Assembly (NCBI GenBank): GCA_019359015.1
Contig: JAHHID010000013.1
Location: 1-64,000 of the forward strand
Reading direction: 5' to 3'
From: Spirirestis rafaelensis WJT71-NPBG6
GTDB taxonomy: Bacteria > Cyanobacteriota > Cyanobacteriia > Cyanobacteriales > Nostocaceae
DNA length: 64,000 nucleotides
The stretch's first letter is position 1, and each line of letters starts with the position of its first letter. Position numbers and translations under genes: made by a program. Under the pieces are notes generated by a model that saw only the letters and a program-made list of their open reading frames with translations, was not told where the DNA came from and did not search any database. Below are positions 8,645 through 17,723 of the stretch, one piece after another.

Positions 8645-9259
8645 TTATAATTCCTGAGTAATGCTGATGTGTCCTGGTTCAGCTTTGACTCGTTCTATCC
8701 AAGCTTTGATATGGGGGAATCTTGACAGATCAAATCCACCTTCATGAGCTACATGAGTGTATGCAAATAAACACATATCAGCAATGGTATAACGTTCGGC
8801 AACCAAGAAGGTATGAGACTTTAAATGTTCCTCCATCAAGCTAAGTGCTGCGTATCCAGCTTTATGCTTTTCTTCTAAGGCATCTTTATATTCTTCGGCT
8901 TTACCTAAAACAGAAATCCAATATCTGGGGGTAGCAATAAAAGGTTCATGGCTGTATTGTTCAAAAAATAGCCATTGCAGTACTTGCGCTCTTGAGAAGC
9001 GATCATAAGGCAAAAACTCTGTTCCTTCGCTCAGGTAAACCATAATAGCATTTGACTCTGCTAAATATTTCCCTGGTTCAATTTCCAAAACGGGAATCTT
9101 CCCGTTTGGGTTTTTACTTAAAAATTCTGGCGATCGCGTCTCACCTTTAGTGATGTTAACCTCTACTCTCTCAAAGGGAATGCCAAGTTGTGTCAATAAA
9201 AGACGTATCTTATAGCCATTGCCAGAAGGTAAAAAATCGTACAAATGGAGTGTTTCCAT
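8645..9259 (-). CDS. Glutathione S-transferase family protein
   Basis: 204 residues from the ATG at 9259 (a TTG two codons earlier also opens the frame). N-terminal thioredoxin-fold domain (1-80) with LYDFLPSGNGYKIRLLL and the conserved NPNGKIPVLE cis-Pro and ESNAI glutathione-binding segments. C-terminal helical domain with the ERYTIADMCLFAY N-capping motif. Cytosolic; would conjugate or reduce substrates with glutathione, exact substrate unknown. Convergent with the DUF167 gene. No strong ribosome site visible. Confidence 0.9.
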   Translation of the reverse strand: METLHLYDFLPSGNGYKIRLLLTQLGIPFERVEVNITKGETRSPEFLSKNPNGKIPVLEIEPGKYLAESNAIMVYLSEGTEFLPYDRFSRAQVLQWLFFEQYSHEPFIATPRYWISVLGKAEEYKDALEEKHKAGYAALSLMEEHLKSHTFLVAERYTIADMCLFAYTHVAHEGGFDLSRFPHIKAWIERVKAEPGHISITQEL

Positions 9260-9469
9260 GTCCAAATAATATTGTAAGGAAAATGTAGAGAATTCTTAGA
9301 TTGGAATAGAATATCTTATCAAATTCTTTCAAAAAAAACCGGATAAAATTGAAATAATATTTGCTCTTTATCTTGGATATAGAATTCTCTGAAAAAACAA
9401 AAAAACGAAAGTATTATTTGTTTATAGTATTTAGTTGTTAAATTTTAATCAGGGCTTGAAAATAAAACT

Positions 9470-10171
9470 ATGTGTGGAAGATTTACTTTGAAGCAGCCAG
9501 CAGAAGCAATTGCCGCTGTGCTGGCTTCTGCCTCGTCTAGTAACCAAACTTTTGATGTAGAAAAACTGCCAGAATTGTCAGCGCAATATAACATTGCACC
9601 TACGCAAATGGTGGCAACAGTGTTAAGTAACCCAGAAAGCGACAAGCGGGAATTTCACTTCTTACGTTGGGGGTTAATTCCTTCATGGGCAAAAGACATG
9701 AGCATGGGGGCAAAGCTGATCAACGCTAGGGCAGAAACTGTGGCAGAAAAACCGGCTTTTCGTTCAGCTTTCAAACACCGGCGTTGTTTGGTGCTAGCGG
9801 ATGGCTTTTATGAATGGCAACGTATAGACGGCAAAAAGCAGCCTTTCTACTTTGGTCTGCAAGATGGGCAACCTTTTTGCTTCGCTGGCTTGTGGGAGCA
9901 ATGGGAATCGCCAGAAAAAGAGAAAATAGTCTCGTGTACAATTTTGACAACCGAAGCTAACGAAGTATTAAAACCAATCCATGATCGGATGCCTGTGGTT
10001 CTTGATAAAAAATATTACGATTTGTGGCTAGATCCACAAGTACAAAAGCCGGAATCACTAAAAGAAGTATTGCACCCCTACCCGGCTAGCGCTATGACTG
10101 CCTATCCCGTTAGCACTTTGGTAAACAACCCCAAATACAATAATGCCGATTGTATAAATTCAATTCGGTAG
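9470..10171 (+). CDS. SOS response-associated peptidase (SRAP; YedK/HMCES family)
   Basis: 233 residues beginning MCGRF, where C2 becomes the N-terminal residue that forms a thiazolidine crosslink with abasic sites in single-stranded DNA. Other active-site residues are present: N85 (INAR), E115 (GFYEW) and H171 (PIHDRMPV). The family shields abasic sites at replication forks and can reverse the crosslink. Full length, solitary gene. Confidence 0.93.
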   Translation: MCGRFTLKQPAEAIAAVLASASSSNQTFDVEKLPELSAQYNIAPTQMVATVLSNPESDKREFHFLRWGLIPSWAKDMSMGAKLINARAETVAEKPAFRSAFKHRRCLVLADGFYEWQRIDGKKQPFYFGLQDGQPFCFAGLWEQWESPEKEKIVSCTILTTEANEVLKPIHDRMPVVLDKKYYDLWLDPQVQKPESLKEVLHPYPASAMTAYPVSTLVNNPKYNNADCINSIR

Positions 10172-10276
10172 GAGAATTACCTCAGCAATCAGTTAAATTA
10201 ACTAATGAGGCATAGAAGCCATCAAAAGAATTACAACTTTTCCTTTATTAGCTGCAACCAAAGCGTTCGTTACTAT

Positions 10277-10798
10277 ATGTCAAGAACCCAGAAGAACGAT
10301 AATTTTATTGACAAGTCCTTTACAGTAATGGCAGATATGATCTTAAAGATCCTGCCAACCAACAAAAAAGCCAAAGAAGCTTTTGCCTATTACCGAGATG
10401 GAATGTCAGCACAGGCAGATGGTGAATATGCCGAAGCCCTAGATAACTATGAAGAAGCCCTAACATTAGAGGAAGATTCCTACGATCGCAGTTATATCCT
10501 CTATAATATGGGGCTAATTTATGCCAGTAACGGCGACCATGACAAGGCTTTGGAGTTGTATCATCAAGCAATCGAGTTAAACCCACGCCTACCCCAAGCC
10601 TTAAACAACATCGCCGTGATTTATCACTTTCAAGGCGAAAAAGCTAAAGAAGCTGGCGATCACGACGGTGGCGAAGCACTATTCGATCAAGCCAGTGATT
10701 ATTGGATTAGAGCCATTCGTATGGCTCCCAACAACTACATCGAGGCTCAAAACTGGCTGAAAACCACCGGGCGATCGCAAATTGATGTCTTCTTCTAA
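10277..10798 (+). CDS. ycf3: Photosystem I assembly protein Ycf3
   Basis: 173 residues from the ATG at 10277, matching the family start [15 protein letters not shown]; an upstream in-frame ATG at 10205 would add 24 unconserved residues. Contains three TPR units (about 35-68, 72-105 and 120-153), including [20 protein letters not shown] and [17 protein letters not shown]. Ycf3 is a thylakoid-surface chaperone that helps assemble PsaA/PsaB with other photosystem I subunits. The upstream spacer is short and shows no operon partner. Confidence 0.95.
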   Translation: MSRTQKNDNFIDKSFTVMADMILKILPTNKKAKEAFAYYRDGMSAQADGEYAEALDNYEEALTLEEDSYDRSYILYNMGLIYASNGDHDKALELYHQAIELNPRLPQALNNIAVIYHFQGEKAKEAGDHDGGEALFDQASDYWIRAIRMAPNNYIEAQNWLKTTGRSQIDVFF

Positions 10799-10902
10799 AA
10801 GTTACGAATCAAGGGGTGGGGAAAACCCCGCCCTACTCAAGAGTTAGGAGTTATGCCAATATCGCTCATAACTCTTAACTCATAACTCATAACCGAAAAA
10901 AT

Positions 10903-11193
10903 ATGATTGATCGTGACCAAGTTCGTAAAGTAGCTAATCTCGCTCGTTTAGAATTGACACCAGAAGAAGAAGAGCAATTCACCACCCAGTTAGGAAATAT
11001 CCTTGATTATGTGCAACAGTTAAGTGAACTTGATGTCACCAATGTTGCACCAACAACACGCGCTATTGATGTCAGCAACGTAACGCGAGAAGATAAATTG
11101 CAACCCTATGCTGACAGAGAAGCCATTCTCAACAGTGCGCCCCAACAAGAAGGCGAATTTTTCAAAGTGCCAAAAATTATGAATGTTGAATAG
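10903..11193 (+). CDS. gatC: Asp-tRNA(Asn)/Glu-tRNA(Gln) amidotransferase subunit C
   Basis: 96 residues, normal GatC length. Family signatures: [20 protein letters not shown] at the N-terminus, [15 protein letters not shown], and the C-terminal EFFKVPKI. GatC stabilises the GatA-GatB complex that converts misacylated Glu-tRNA(Gln) (and Asp-tRNA(Asn)) by transamidation. gatA and gatB are not nearby, which is normal in cyanobacteria. Confidence 0.95.
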   Translation: MIDRDQVRKVANLARLELTPEEEEQFTTQLGNILDYVQQLSELDVTNVAPTTRAIDVSNVTREDKLQPYADREAILNSAPQQEGEFFKVPKIMNVE

Positions 11194-11325
11194 CTAGTTG
11201 TTGGGTGGAGCGTTGTTAGTTGTTAGTTGTCTAGTTGTTGGGTGTCATAAAGTACTTTTAATCAAGCTCTCAGTACGGCTGGGTTAACAACTACCCACTA
11301 TCAAATAACAACTAACAACTATCAA
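11194..11325. repeat. TTAGTTGT / ACAACTAA spacer repeat
   Basis: Several TAGTTGTT-type units on the left and their complements (ACAACTA) on the right of the spacer, able to fold back. The same family fills the spacers at 16501-16583, 42871-43006 and 51331-51430. Confidence 0.7.
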
Positions 11326-11337
11326 AGGAGAGAGTTT

Positions 11338-12321
11338 ATGGGTTTGGGAATCCTCAAAGATGGTAAGTGGATATCACAAAGAAAGCAAGAAGACTCAGAA
11401 GGTAAGTTTGTCCGTCCTTCAACCACTTTCCGCAATAAAATTACTGCCGATGGTTCGAGTGGGTTTAAAGCTGAAACTGGACGCTATCATTTATATATTT
11501 CTTGGGCTTGTCCTTGGGCTTGTCGCACCGCTATTATACGCTCTTTGAAAGGGCTAGAAGATGCGATCGGTTTGTCGGTGGTTGCTGCGGAAATTCACGA
11601 AAACAGTTGGGAATTCTCAGATGAACCAGGGAGTATTCCTGATACAGTTAACGAGACGAACTATCTCTGGCAAATTTATCTCAAAGCTGATTCTAATTAC
11701 AGCGGACGAGTGACAGTCCCAGTTTTATGGGATGTACAAACTGGGACGATTGTCAATAATGAGTCCCGTGAAATTATACGGATGTTGGATACAGAATTTA
11801 ATGCCTTTGCCAAACGAGATGTAAACTTTTATCCAGAAGCTTTGCAAGAAGTTATTGACGAGACAATTGATGCAATTTACCAACCTATCAACAACGGTGT
11901 ATATCGGGCAGGATTTGCAACTACTCAGTCAGCTTATGATGAAGCAGTCACGGAATTATTTACAGAACTTGACCACTGGGAAAAAGTTTTAGGAAAGCAA
12001 CGTTATCTCTGCGGGGATCAAATAACGGAAGCGGATTGGTGTATGTTTACTACTCTGTTTCGCTTCGATGCTGTGTACTATGTCCACTTCAAATGTAATT
12101 TACAGCGGATTGTCGATTATCCCAATTTGTGGAATTATCTCAAAGACCTTTACCAACAGCCGGGAGTTAGGGAAACTTGCAACCTTGACCACATCAAACG
12201 GCATTATTATATCAGCCATCCGAACGTTAACCCAACCGGGATTGTGCCTAAAGGACCTAGAATTGATTTTGATGAACCACATAATCGCGATCGCTTGACG
12301 GGTGTGTTTGCTAAAGTTTGA
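11338..12321 (+). CDS. Glutathionyl-hydroquinone reductase (YqjG/ECM4-type GST)
   Basis: 327 residues. The Xi-class GST active site CPWA is at 58-61 in the context YISWACPWACR, where C58 carries the mixed disulfide with glutathione. Typical surroundings follow: RVTVPVLWD, NNESREIIRMLD (glutathione binding) and a C-terminal helical domain with CGDQITEADWCMF. These enzymes strip glutathione from glutathionyl-hydroquinones. An AAGGAG ribosome site (11325-11330) precedes the ATG. CPWA is followed by C rather than the H common in enterobacterial members. Confidence 0.9.
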   Translation: MGLGILKDGKWISQRKQEDSEGKFVRPSTTFRNKITADGSSGFKAETGRYHLYISWACPWACRTAIIRSLKGLEDAIGLSVVAAEIHENSWEFSDEPGSIPDTVNETNYLWQIYLKADSNYSGRVTVPVLWDVQTGTIVNNESREIIRMLDTEFNAFAKRDVNFYPEALQEVIDETIDAIYQPINNGVYRAGFATTQSAYDEAVTELFTELDHWEKVLGKQRYLCGDQITEADWCMFTTLFRFDAVYYVHFKCNLQRIVDYPNLWNYLKDLYQQPGVRETCNLDHIKRHYYISHPNVNPTGIVPKGPRIDFDEPHNRDRLTGVFAKV

Positions 12322-12367
12322 TACTAATATTTTTTTCTGAATCGTATCATGTGATGCAGCAACCGTC

Positions 12368-12396
12368 GTAGAGACGTTCCGTCGGAACGTCTCTAC
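12368..12396. repeat. GTAGAGACG palindromic repeat
   Basis: GTAGAGACGTTCC and GGAACGTCTCTAC are perfect complements around a three-base centre. Other copies or derivatives: 4818-4846, 48923-48951, 55404-55431, 59858-59887, and a long-loop version inside thiO-thiG at 37943-38015. Confidence 0.9.
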
Positions 12397-12480
12397 AATA
12401 TGCGTGATTTATTGAACATGATATCAGGCGATCGCTGTTTATTTTCTCTTACCCCTTAGCGGTAACAATTAAAAAACCAA

Positions 12481-12522
12481 AAACCCGGTTTCTATTAATA
12501 ATTGTTAAGAAACCGGTTTTTT
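12481..12522 (+). terminator. Intrinsic terminator-like hairpin
   Basis: AAACCCGGTTTCT (12481-12493) pairs with AGAAACCGG (12508-12516), followed by six T residues. It stands 160 bases past the glutathionyl-hydroquinone reductase stop and 240 bases before the next gene; an A-rich left flank allows termination in either direction. Confidence 0.6.
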
Positions 12523-12764
12523 AGTGTCAAAGTATGTAATTTTTCACTTTCTAAATCTGCTCAAATAAGTTGAGAATTAGTAAAAACTTGCTGTAGTGAT
12601 TGTTTGTTAGTTCTAGATAATCATGAATAATGACTTTTGAATTGTCACTTTTTATGAACTGTTCTACGTATTTCCAGGCTTTTATCCTGTGAGTCTAACT
12701 TTAGGATGAATGAGCGATCCCCTAGGATAGATGAGCGATCCCCGCTCTGGCAATTATATTAGAA

Positions 12765-13037
12765 ATGCCGATAAACATCTTTTCAACTCGGCAGCGAAAT
12801 ATGAATAGTTGTCCTTGTTGCTCCCAGAAATTGCTACGCCATATTCGCCAGCATAATGTTTACTGGTTTTGTTCCCACTGTCGGCAAGAAATGCCAAATT
12901 TTGAGTACTCGTCTAAGAAGGCGATCGCTTTATCTCCTCAACTTGCCCGCAAACCAAGACCTTCGATGGCAATTTTACAAACGAAATTGCCAGTAGAACT
13001 TGTTGAAATAGAAACTGGCGTTGCCATTAAAGTTTAA
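12765..13037 (+). CDS. Small zinc-ribbon-like protein
   Basis: 90 residues; a second ATG at 12801 (MNSCPCC) would give 78 residues and starts exactly at the conserved-looking part. Two CXXC pairs (C17/C20 and C36/C39 in the long form) around RHIRQHNVYWFCSHCRQEMP suggest one bound zinc. The tail is basic then hydrophobic, without known domain. Similar small proteins occur in cyanobacteria; function unknown. No partner in operon. Confidence 0.65.
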   Translation: MPINIFSTRQRNMNSCPCCSQKLLRHIRQHNVYWFCSHCRQEMPNFEYSSKKAIALSPQLARKPRPSMAILQTKLPVELVEIETGVAIKV

Positions 13038-13173
13038 AAGAATAATTGGGCATTGGGCATTGGAATTTAATAAAAGGTTATTTGCATTCTGTAAGCATTT
13101 ATGCATGATTGTATGAGAAATTCTTTCTATGCGCGATGCCCGATGCAAGCGTGCCCAATGCCCCATTACCAAG

Positions 13174-13560
13174 TTACTGAGGCGCTTTAAAGCCAGCTTT
13201 TTCTGCTGTTAGCGTATCTTTAAAGCAGATATCGGGCTTAACTTTGTCATAATCAAGCGACTTGGCAATATGGTATATGTTGCCTCGCTTCTTCGTTACC
13301 TCGCCCTTAACAAGTGCATTATTAGGACAAGTAGTTGCATTTGTAGGTTTTACTCCAAGCTTTGCTGCTTCAGCGGGAATAGAAGCGCTACTTCCTGACT
13401 CGGCTGAATCATCAGAAGTTGAACTTGCAGACGTGGCACCAGGACTCGCAGTAGCCCCTACATCGGGTGTTTCAGCCTTTTTACCACAGCTTGTGAGCAT
13501 TAAAACGGCTAACAACAAAAGCCCGATAGTAGATTGACGAGGTTTGAGTCGATTGTTCAT
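13174..13560 (-). CDS. Small lipoprotein with sunset-like C-terminal motif
   Basis: 128 residues from the ATG at 13560 (an upstream TTG adds three codons). Signal with lipobox LTSC at about 22-25, so a membrane-anchored lipoprotein is expected. A Ser/Ala/Gly-rich linker follows. The C-terminal 50 residues, VKGEVTKKRGNIYHIAKS ... DICFKDTLTAEKAGFK, resemble the short Cys/His 'sunset' module appended to some secreted nucleases; this resemblance is by eye. It starts 14 bases after the stop of the BON-domain gene, so the two form an operon. Confidence 0.7.
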   Translation of the reverse strand: MNNRLKPRQSTIGLLLLAVLMLTSCGKKAETPDVGATASPGATSASSTSDDSAESGSSASIPAEAAKLGVKPTNATTCPNNALVKGEVTKKRGNIYHIAKSLDYDKVKPDICFKDTLTAEKAGFKAPQ

Positions 13561-13574
13561 GTAGGACAAATAGT

Positions 13575-13916
13575 CTAGCCGATCGTAACTTGGTCTGTGT
13601 TGACATCAGTAGCACCGCTAACCGAGCTTGCGATCGCCACCATTTCATCTAAAATTTCTTGACTGGGGACTTGCCCTTTTAAAACAACTGTACTCCCTGT
13701 TTGAGCAACGTATACCGAATCAATTTCATCAAACTGCGAGTCTTCGTCAAAAGCAAGCGCGACTCGTTTTGCTAAACCACTTTGGTCATATTCTCCATTT
13801 AATCCCACTCGCTCTAGTGGAATATCTTCCCCTGAATCATCAACAGCAACTGATTCCGGATTGACTTGAGCATCATCCGGTTTTTCCATACCAAAAAGTC
13901 TTTGTAACCAACCCAT
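13575..13916 (-). CDS. BON-domain protein
   Basis: 113 residues from the ATG at 13916 (MGWLQRLFG); ten extra upstream codons are open but unconserved, and a GAGGA site precedes the chosen start. Residues about 50-113 form a BON domain with the alternating pattern VYVAQTGSTVVLKGQVPSQEI ... GATDVNTDQVTI. BON domains bind phospholipid or peptidoglycan-related ligands and occur in stress proteins. No signal peptide. First gene of a pair with the lipoprotein. Confidence 0.8.
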   Translation of the reverse strand: MGWLQRLFGMEKPDDAQVNPESVAVDDSGEDIPLERVGLNGEYDQSGLAKRVALAFDEDSQFDEIDSVYVAQTGSTVVLKGQVPSQEILDEMVAIASSVSGATDVNTDQVTIG

Positions 13917-14212
13917 AATTAAATGTTCCTCTTTTGATTTACACAAAAAATTTTGGCTAACACAATAAACCCAATCATCAGAACATTAGTACTAAGGCTA
14001 AGGCAATAGCACAAGTTTTCTAACTTTTGGGAGCCACATTATACAAAATACAGATAGCTAAGGAAAAAACTACTAAAGAAAACCTGTAATTTTATAAATA
14101 GAACTGGGGACTGGGGATTGGGCAATGGGCACGCTCGATTGGGGGCATTGGGAATTGGTAATGAGAGATTCCTTCCATGCCCCATGCCGAATGCGCCATG
14201 CCCAATTCCCTA

Positions 14213-15562
14213 TTACCGGCAGACTTGTTGCAGGGTAGCAGTGAAGTTTGGGTAAGAAATAGCGGCAGCTTCTGCGCGTTGAATGGTAGTGGTACCAGTG
14301 GCAACTAGAGAGGCGATCGCTAAACTCATGGCAATTCTATGATCTGTATGACTATCTACATCAGTCCCCACTAAAGGAGTACCGCCTGTAATTTCCATAC
14401 CATCGGGTAATTCGGTAACTTTTGCACCCATTTTATTGAGTTGCTGTGCCATTACCGCAATGCGATCGCTTTCTTTAACCCGTAATTCTTCTGCATCTTT
14501 AATTACTGTTGTACCCTCGGCAAATACTGCCGCAACAGCCAAAACCGGAATTTCATCAATCAATCTGGGTATGAGATCCCCTTGAATCGTGCAGCTTTGC
14601 AAACGGCTGGAACGCACTCGTAAATCCGCTACGGGTTCCCCAGCAACTTCGCGCTGATTTTCCAGTTGGATATCAGCTCCCATCATCGCCAAAGCTTCTA
14701 AAATACCTGTGCGCGTAGGATTAACGCCGACATTTTCCACCACCAAATTAGAATCGGGTACAATTGCCCCAGCCACCAACCAAAAGGCAGCGGAACTGAT
14801 ATCCCCAGGTACAATTACTTTTTGTCCATACAGTTGAGCAGGACCGGTAACAGTAACGCTATTGGTGTCTGGGTCAACGCTAAGTTCTGCGCCAAACGCT
14901 CTTAACATTCGTTCGCTGTGGTCGCGCGAAAGTGCTGGTTCGGTGACAGTAGTTTGTCCCTCGGTCATCAAACCCGCCAAAAGAACGCAGGATTTAACTT
15001 GGGCAGAAGCGATCGGCGATTGATAGTGAATCGGTTTGAGTGCAACTCCTGCAATTGCTAGAGGTGCTAAAGAATTATTTTTACGTCCCCAAATTTGCGC
15101 TCCCATTTGTTGTAAAGGTTTGACAACACGAGACATGGGACGCGATCGCAAAGAACTATCACCGGTTACAGTAAAAAAGCCCCCCGGATGAGAAGCTAAA
15201 ATTCCCAACATCAGTCGCAGTGTCGTACCAGAGTTGCCGGCATTTAACACATCAACTGGTTCAAGCAAATTCCCTAAACCAATACCCTTAACCCGCACTA
15301 ATTCTGTATTTAGTTCCGAAATTTCTGCACCCATAGCTTGAAAACAGCTAGCAGTGCTGCGGGGATCTTCTCCGAGAAGAAGTCCTTGAATCTCGGTTTC
15401 ACCTTGAGATAGTGCGCCTAACATCAGAGCACGATGGGAAATAGATTTATCTCCCGGAACTCGGATGCGACCCTGTAAAGATAAACCGGCAGGGGGTCGC
15501 TGGATAATTAAGTTTTGAGAAGCGTTTTCTTTAGTTTCTACGGTTATAACTGAAGCCGACAT
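14213..15562 (-). CDS. aroA: 3-phosphoshikimate 1-carboxyvinyltransferase (EPSP synthase)
   Basis: 449 residues. Joins shikimate-3-phosphate and phosphoenolpyruvate in the shikimate pathway. Motifs in order: [12 protein letters not shown] (34-45), [11 protein letters not shown] (106-116), RPMSR (131-135), SAQVK (176-180), DEIPVLA (326-332) and ESDR (354-357). The GNSGTT and DEIPVLA forms resemble class II enzymes rather than the class I NAGTAMRP form. Monocistronic; a heptamer repeat follows the stop. Confidence 0.96.
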   Translation of the reverse strand: MSASVITVETKENASQNLIIQRPPAGLSLQGRIRVPGDKSISHRALMLGALSQGETEIQGLLLGEDPRSTASCFQAMGAEISELNTELVRVKGIGLGNLLEPVDVLNAGNSGTTLRLMLGILASHPGGFFTVTGDSSLRSRPMSRVVKPLQQMGAQIWGRKNNSLAPLAIAGVALKPIHYQSPIASAQVKSCVLLAGLMTEGQTTVTEPALSRDHSERMLRAFGAELSVDPDTNSVTVTGPAQLYGQKVIVPGDISSAAFWLVAGAIVPDSNLVVENVGVNPTRTGILEALAMMGADIQLENQREVAGEPVADLRVRSSRLQSCTIQGDLIPRLIDEIPVLAVAAVFAEGTTVIKDAEELRVKESDRIAVMAQQLNKMGAKVTELPDGMEITGGTPLVGTDVDSHTDHRIAMSLAIASLVATGTTTIQRAEAAAISYPNFTATLQQVCR

Positions 15563-15977
15563 TAGGATAAACTGGCTTTTAACTGCATCGGAAGTTCACA
15601 ATTTGGCAAAGCTAATGCCGCCGCAGGTTACTTCCTTGGTAGTATCCTATCGCTTTCTGCTGTATAAAAGTTACTGAAATCGCAATAAAGCGAATTTGAT
15701 ATGTATTTCTCACTTACAAGACTCTCACTGTCTGATAGCTGTTACCCGAAAGTCTTCACAAGCAAAGCTTGCTGTAGACTAGCTTTCGCGCCTAAAAGCG
15801 TTATTTTTGCTTTTTAAATTGAAATTTAAGCTATTTTTATCCTGATTTGTCTAGCTTACCAAATCAGCAGATTCAGTTAATATTAAGCATGTTTTATTCA
15901 GTTGCTTACCCTGACCTGCTACGCCTGATATTGATTTCTTTTTGTTCAATTGCTTAAGTAGTGCCCTTATCGCTCCC
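15563..15977. other. Spacer between divergent genes
   Basis: About 415 bases between aroA and the next gene should hold both promoters. Composition is mixed and AT-rich near 15800-15900. I see no gene, repeat family member or clear operator. Confidence 0.5.
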
Positions 15978-16490
15978 ATGCTGACCCATCACCGCAAGCC
16001 CGTGTGCTTATCACTCATTTCCACAGACCTCCCTGTTTGGTCTGTTCTTGAAACAGCCGGGACATTGTATCAAAAAGATAGTGACCGGTTCCATTTATTA
16101 TTGACTGCACCACCCTTAATTAGTTGCGAAGTGGCGACTCCCCCAAGTCCAGAAGACACCCCTCACCCAGGACAGTATAAGGCTCAACCTCCTAGCAGTC
16201 CCAGGATCTTATGGATGGAAATTTCACCTTACCGGGTGATTATGACTATGCAAGGTAACGCTCAGTTAAGTTACCGTCACTTCTGGGAACAAGGCGTTTA
16301 TGGTATTACTCGTTATTGGTTGCCTACAGAGTCATTGCATCCTCACGAACCTATTCGCTTACGCAATTTTACTCGCAGCCTGACTCTCACGGGACACCCT
16401 TTGCCAGAGCATTTGCGGGTAGAATACGAATTGTGGGCAGATAAAATCCAACTGGGATGTTATATCCTCAATTTGGAAATAAAGCATTGA
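15978..16490 (+). CDS. Conserved-looking cyanobacterial protein of unknown function
   Basis: 170 residues from the ATG at 15978; a TTG at 15942 gives 12 more codons. No signal peptide or membrane span. Contains a Pro/Ser-rich loop (about 55-80) and an aromatic-rich core (ILWMEISPYRVIMTMQ, SYRHFWEQGVYGITRYWLP) then HLRVEYELWADKIQLGCYIL. I do not recognise the family. Codon use and composition match neighbouring genes, so it is very probably real. Confidence 0.65.
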   Translation: MLTHHRKPVCLSLISTDLPVWSVLETAGTLYQKDSDRFHLLLTAPPLISCEVATPPSPEDTPHPGQYKAQPPSSPRILWMEISPYRVIMTMQGNAQLSYRHFWEQGVYGITRYWLPTESLHPHEPIRLRNFTRSLTLTGHPLPEHLRVEYELWADKIQLGCYILNLEIKH

Positions 16491-16500
16491 TGTTGGATAT

Positions 16501-16583
16501 TAATTGTTAGTTCTTGGTTGATAGTTGTTGGTTGATAATTCAATTTTTTAGTAACCAACAACTACTAACCACTAACCACTAAT
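16501..16583. repeat. TTAGTTGT / ACAACTAA spacer repeat
   Basis: TAGTTGTTGG units (16505-16531) oppose CCAACAACTACTAACC units (16554-16578), so the convergent spacer can fold back on itself. Same family as 11194-11325; may act as a bidirectional mRNA end. Confidence 0.65.
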
Positions 16584-17160
16584 TAAAAAAATTCGGCTCG
16601 TTCCCAGGTTTCCATTTAATATTGCAACCGATACTCGGCTTTTGCTCACCTACAACTGGTTTACCTGCTAGCACCCCTTCAATTGCTGTGCGTAAATCTG
16701 CACCTGTTACAGGTTTACCATTACTTGGGCGGCTATCATCTAATTGTCCTCGATATACGAGTTTTCGCTCTGCATCAAATATAAAGAAATCAGGTGTGCA
16801 AGCTGCTGTATATGCTTTTGCAGTTTCCTGAGTTTCGTCATAACATAAAGGAAAATTAAACCCAAGTTCTATTGCCATTTCTTTCAACGACTCAGGTGCA
16901 TCAGCCGGGTATTTATTAATATCATTGGCGCTAATTGCCACAATTCCCAAATTAGTAGGAATGTAATCTTTTCCCAACTGCGCCAATTCTGCTTTTATAT
17001 GCTTGACAAATGGGCAATGCTGACAAATAAACATTACCAATAGCGCTTTTTTCTCTGCAAAGGTCGCAAGCGATATTGATTTGCCAGATACTACATCCGG
17101 TAGATGAAAATCTGGGGCTTGAGTGCCTAACGGCAACATGGTTGAAGCAGTTAAAGCCAT
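16579..17160 (-). CDS. Thioredoxin-like AhpC/TSA family protein
   Basis: 193 residues. Peroxiredoxin/TlpA-like fold: LGTQAPDFHLPDV start, a redox pair in CQHC (C46, C49) followed by PFVKH, and the ACTPDFFIFD cis-Pro region (C120). No signal peptide, so cytosolic. Members are thioredoxin-family oxidoreductases of unspecified partner. The CQHCPFVKH form is typical of a separate subfamily rather than classical CGPC thioredoxins. Confidence 0.85.
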   Translation of the reverse strand: MALTASTMLPLGTQAPDFHLPDVVSGKSISLATFAEKKALLVMFICQHCPFVKHIKAELAQLGKDYIPTNLGIVAISANDINKYPADAPESLKEMAIELGFNFPLCYDETQETAKAYTAACTPDFFIFDAERKLVYRGQLDDSRPSNGKPVTGADLRTAIEGVLAGKPVVGEQKPSIGCNIKWKPGNEPNFFN

Positions 17161-17245
17161 AAATTATTTGATGCCTTTATCTGAAAAACTGCTTTGACTA
17201 TCAGTTATTTTCAAACATACCATTAAATGTTCCACAAATAATTAA

Positions 17246-17284
17246 ACGCAACTCTTATATATCAATCTTTGCCAAGAGTTGCGT
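17246..17284. terminator. Hairpin terminator after hli
   Basis: ACGCAACTCTT (17246-17256) and AAGAGTTGCGT (17274-17284) are exact 11-base complements. On the minus strand the stem begins 23 bases after the hli stop and is followed by TTTAATTATTTG. On the plus strand a CTTTAAAA tail follows. Confidence 0.7.
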
Positions 17285-17306
17285 CTTTAAAACTTAAAAT
17301 CAGCTT

Positions 17307-17522
17307 TTACAGATTTGCCAAAAGACCAAACATGCCGTGTCCTGTGGCTACTTCCAATGCTATTAGAGAAACAAAACCAATCATTGCTAAACGACCGTTG
17401 AGCAGTTCTGCATAGGGAGTAAATCCAGTGCGATCGCCTTGCTCGTCTACATAAACCTTTGGCTCTACCGCAAAGTTGTTCATTAGACCCTGGTCATCAA
17501 TAATACCACCGTTTGTACGCAT
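17307..17522 (-). CDS. hli: High-light-inducible chlorophyll-binding protein (HLIP)
   Basis: 71 residues with one membrane span. The chlorophyll-binding motif ELLNGRLAMIGF is at 39-50 (E39, N42, R44), followed by VSLIALEVATG. HLIPs sit in thylakoids as dimers, bind chlorophyll and carotenoid, quench energy and protect photosystem II assembly and chlorophyll synthesis. The N-terminus (1-37) is longer than in the shortest HLIPs and contains FAVEPKVYVDEQGDRTGFTPY. An HLR1 site lies 25 bases upstream, fitting control by RpaB. Confidence 0.92.
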   Translation of the reverse strand: MRTNGGIIDDQGLMNNFAVEPKVYVDEQGDRTGFTPYAELLNGRLAMIGFVSLIALEVATGHGMFGLLANL

Positions 17523-17546
17523 TGGGTTTTCCTCTGTTTTCCTGTT

Positions 17547-17564
17547 TATGTAAATAAATGTAAC
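17547..17564 (-). promoter_or_regulatory. HLR1 (RpaB-binding) site of hli
   Basis: On the minus strand the sequence reads GTTACATT-TA-TTTACATA: two copies of the (G/T)TTACA(T/A)(T/A) octamer with two bases between, which is the published HLR1 consensus. It ends 25 bases before the hli start codon. RpaB binding here would tie expression to light and redox state. Seen directly; binding is inferred. Confidence 0.75.
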
Positions 17565-17660
17565 AAAAATATTAAAATTTGTAAAGTAAATAATGATCGC
17601 GTGTCTAGAGATATTGGCTGGGTGTCAGGTAAAGTTCTATAGCAAACTTTCTGCAAAAAA

Positions 17661-17701
17661 AACAAAGCCTTTGATTTAGTGCTATTATCAAAGGCTTTGT
17701 T
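17661..17701. terminator. Strong hairpin 22 bases before the nucleotide operon
   Basis: AACAAAGCCTTTGAT (17661-17675) and ATCAAAGGCTTTGTT (17687-17701) form a perfect 15-base stem with an 11-base loop. On the plus strand ATTGTTTTACTTTT follows; on the minus strand eight T residues follow. It stands between two divergent genes, where no ordinary terminator is needed, so it may be an attenuator in the leader of the operon starting at 17724. Confidence 0.6.
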
Positions 17702-17723
17702 ATTGTTTTACTTTTAGCCAACG

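Larger units (their letters stand above)
12322..12764. other. Spacer with palindrome, terminator and short direct repeat
   Basis: Holds the GTAGAGACG palindrome (12368-12396), a strong hairpin (12481-12522) and two copies of AGGAT(G/A)(A/G)ATGAGCGATCCCC around 12703-12743. No gene supported. Confidence 0.6.
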
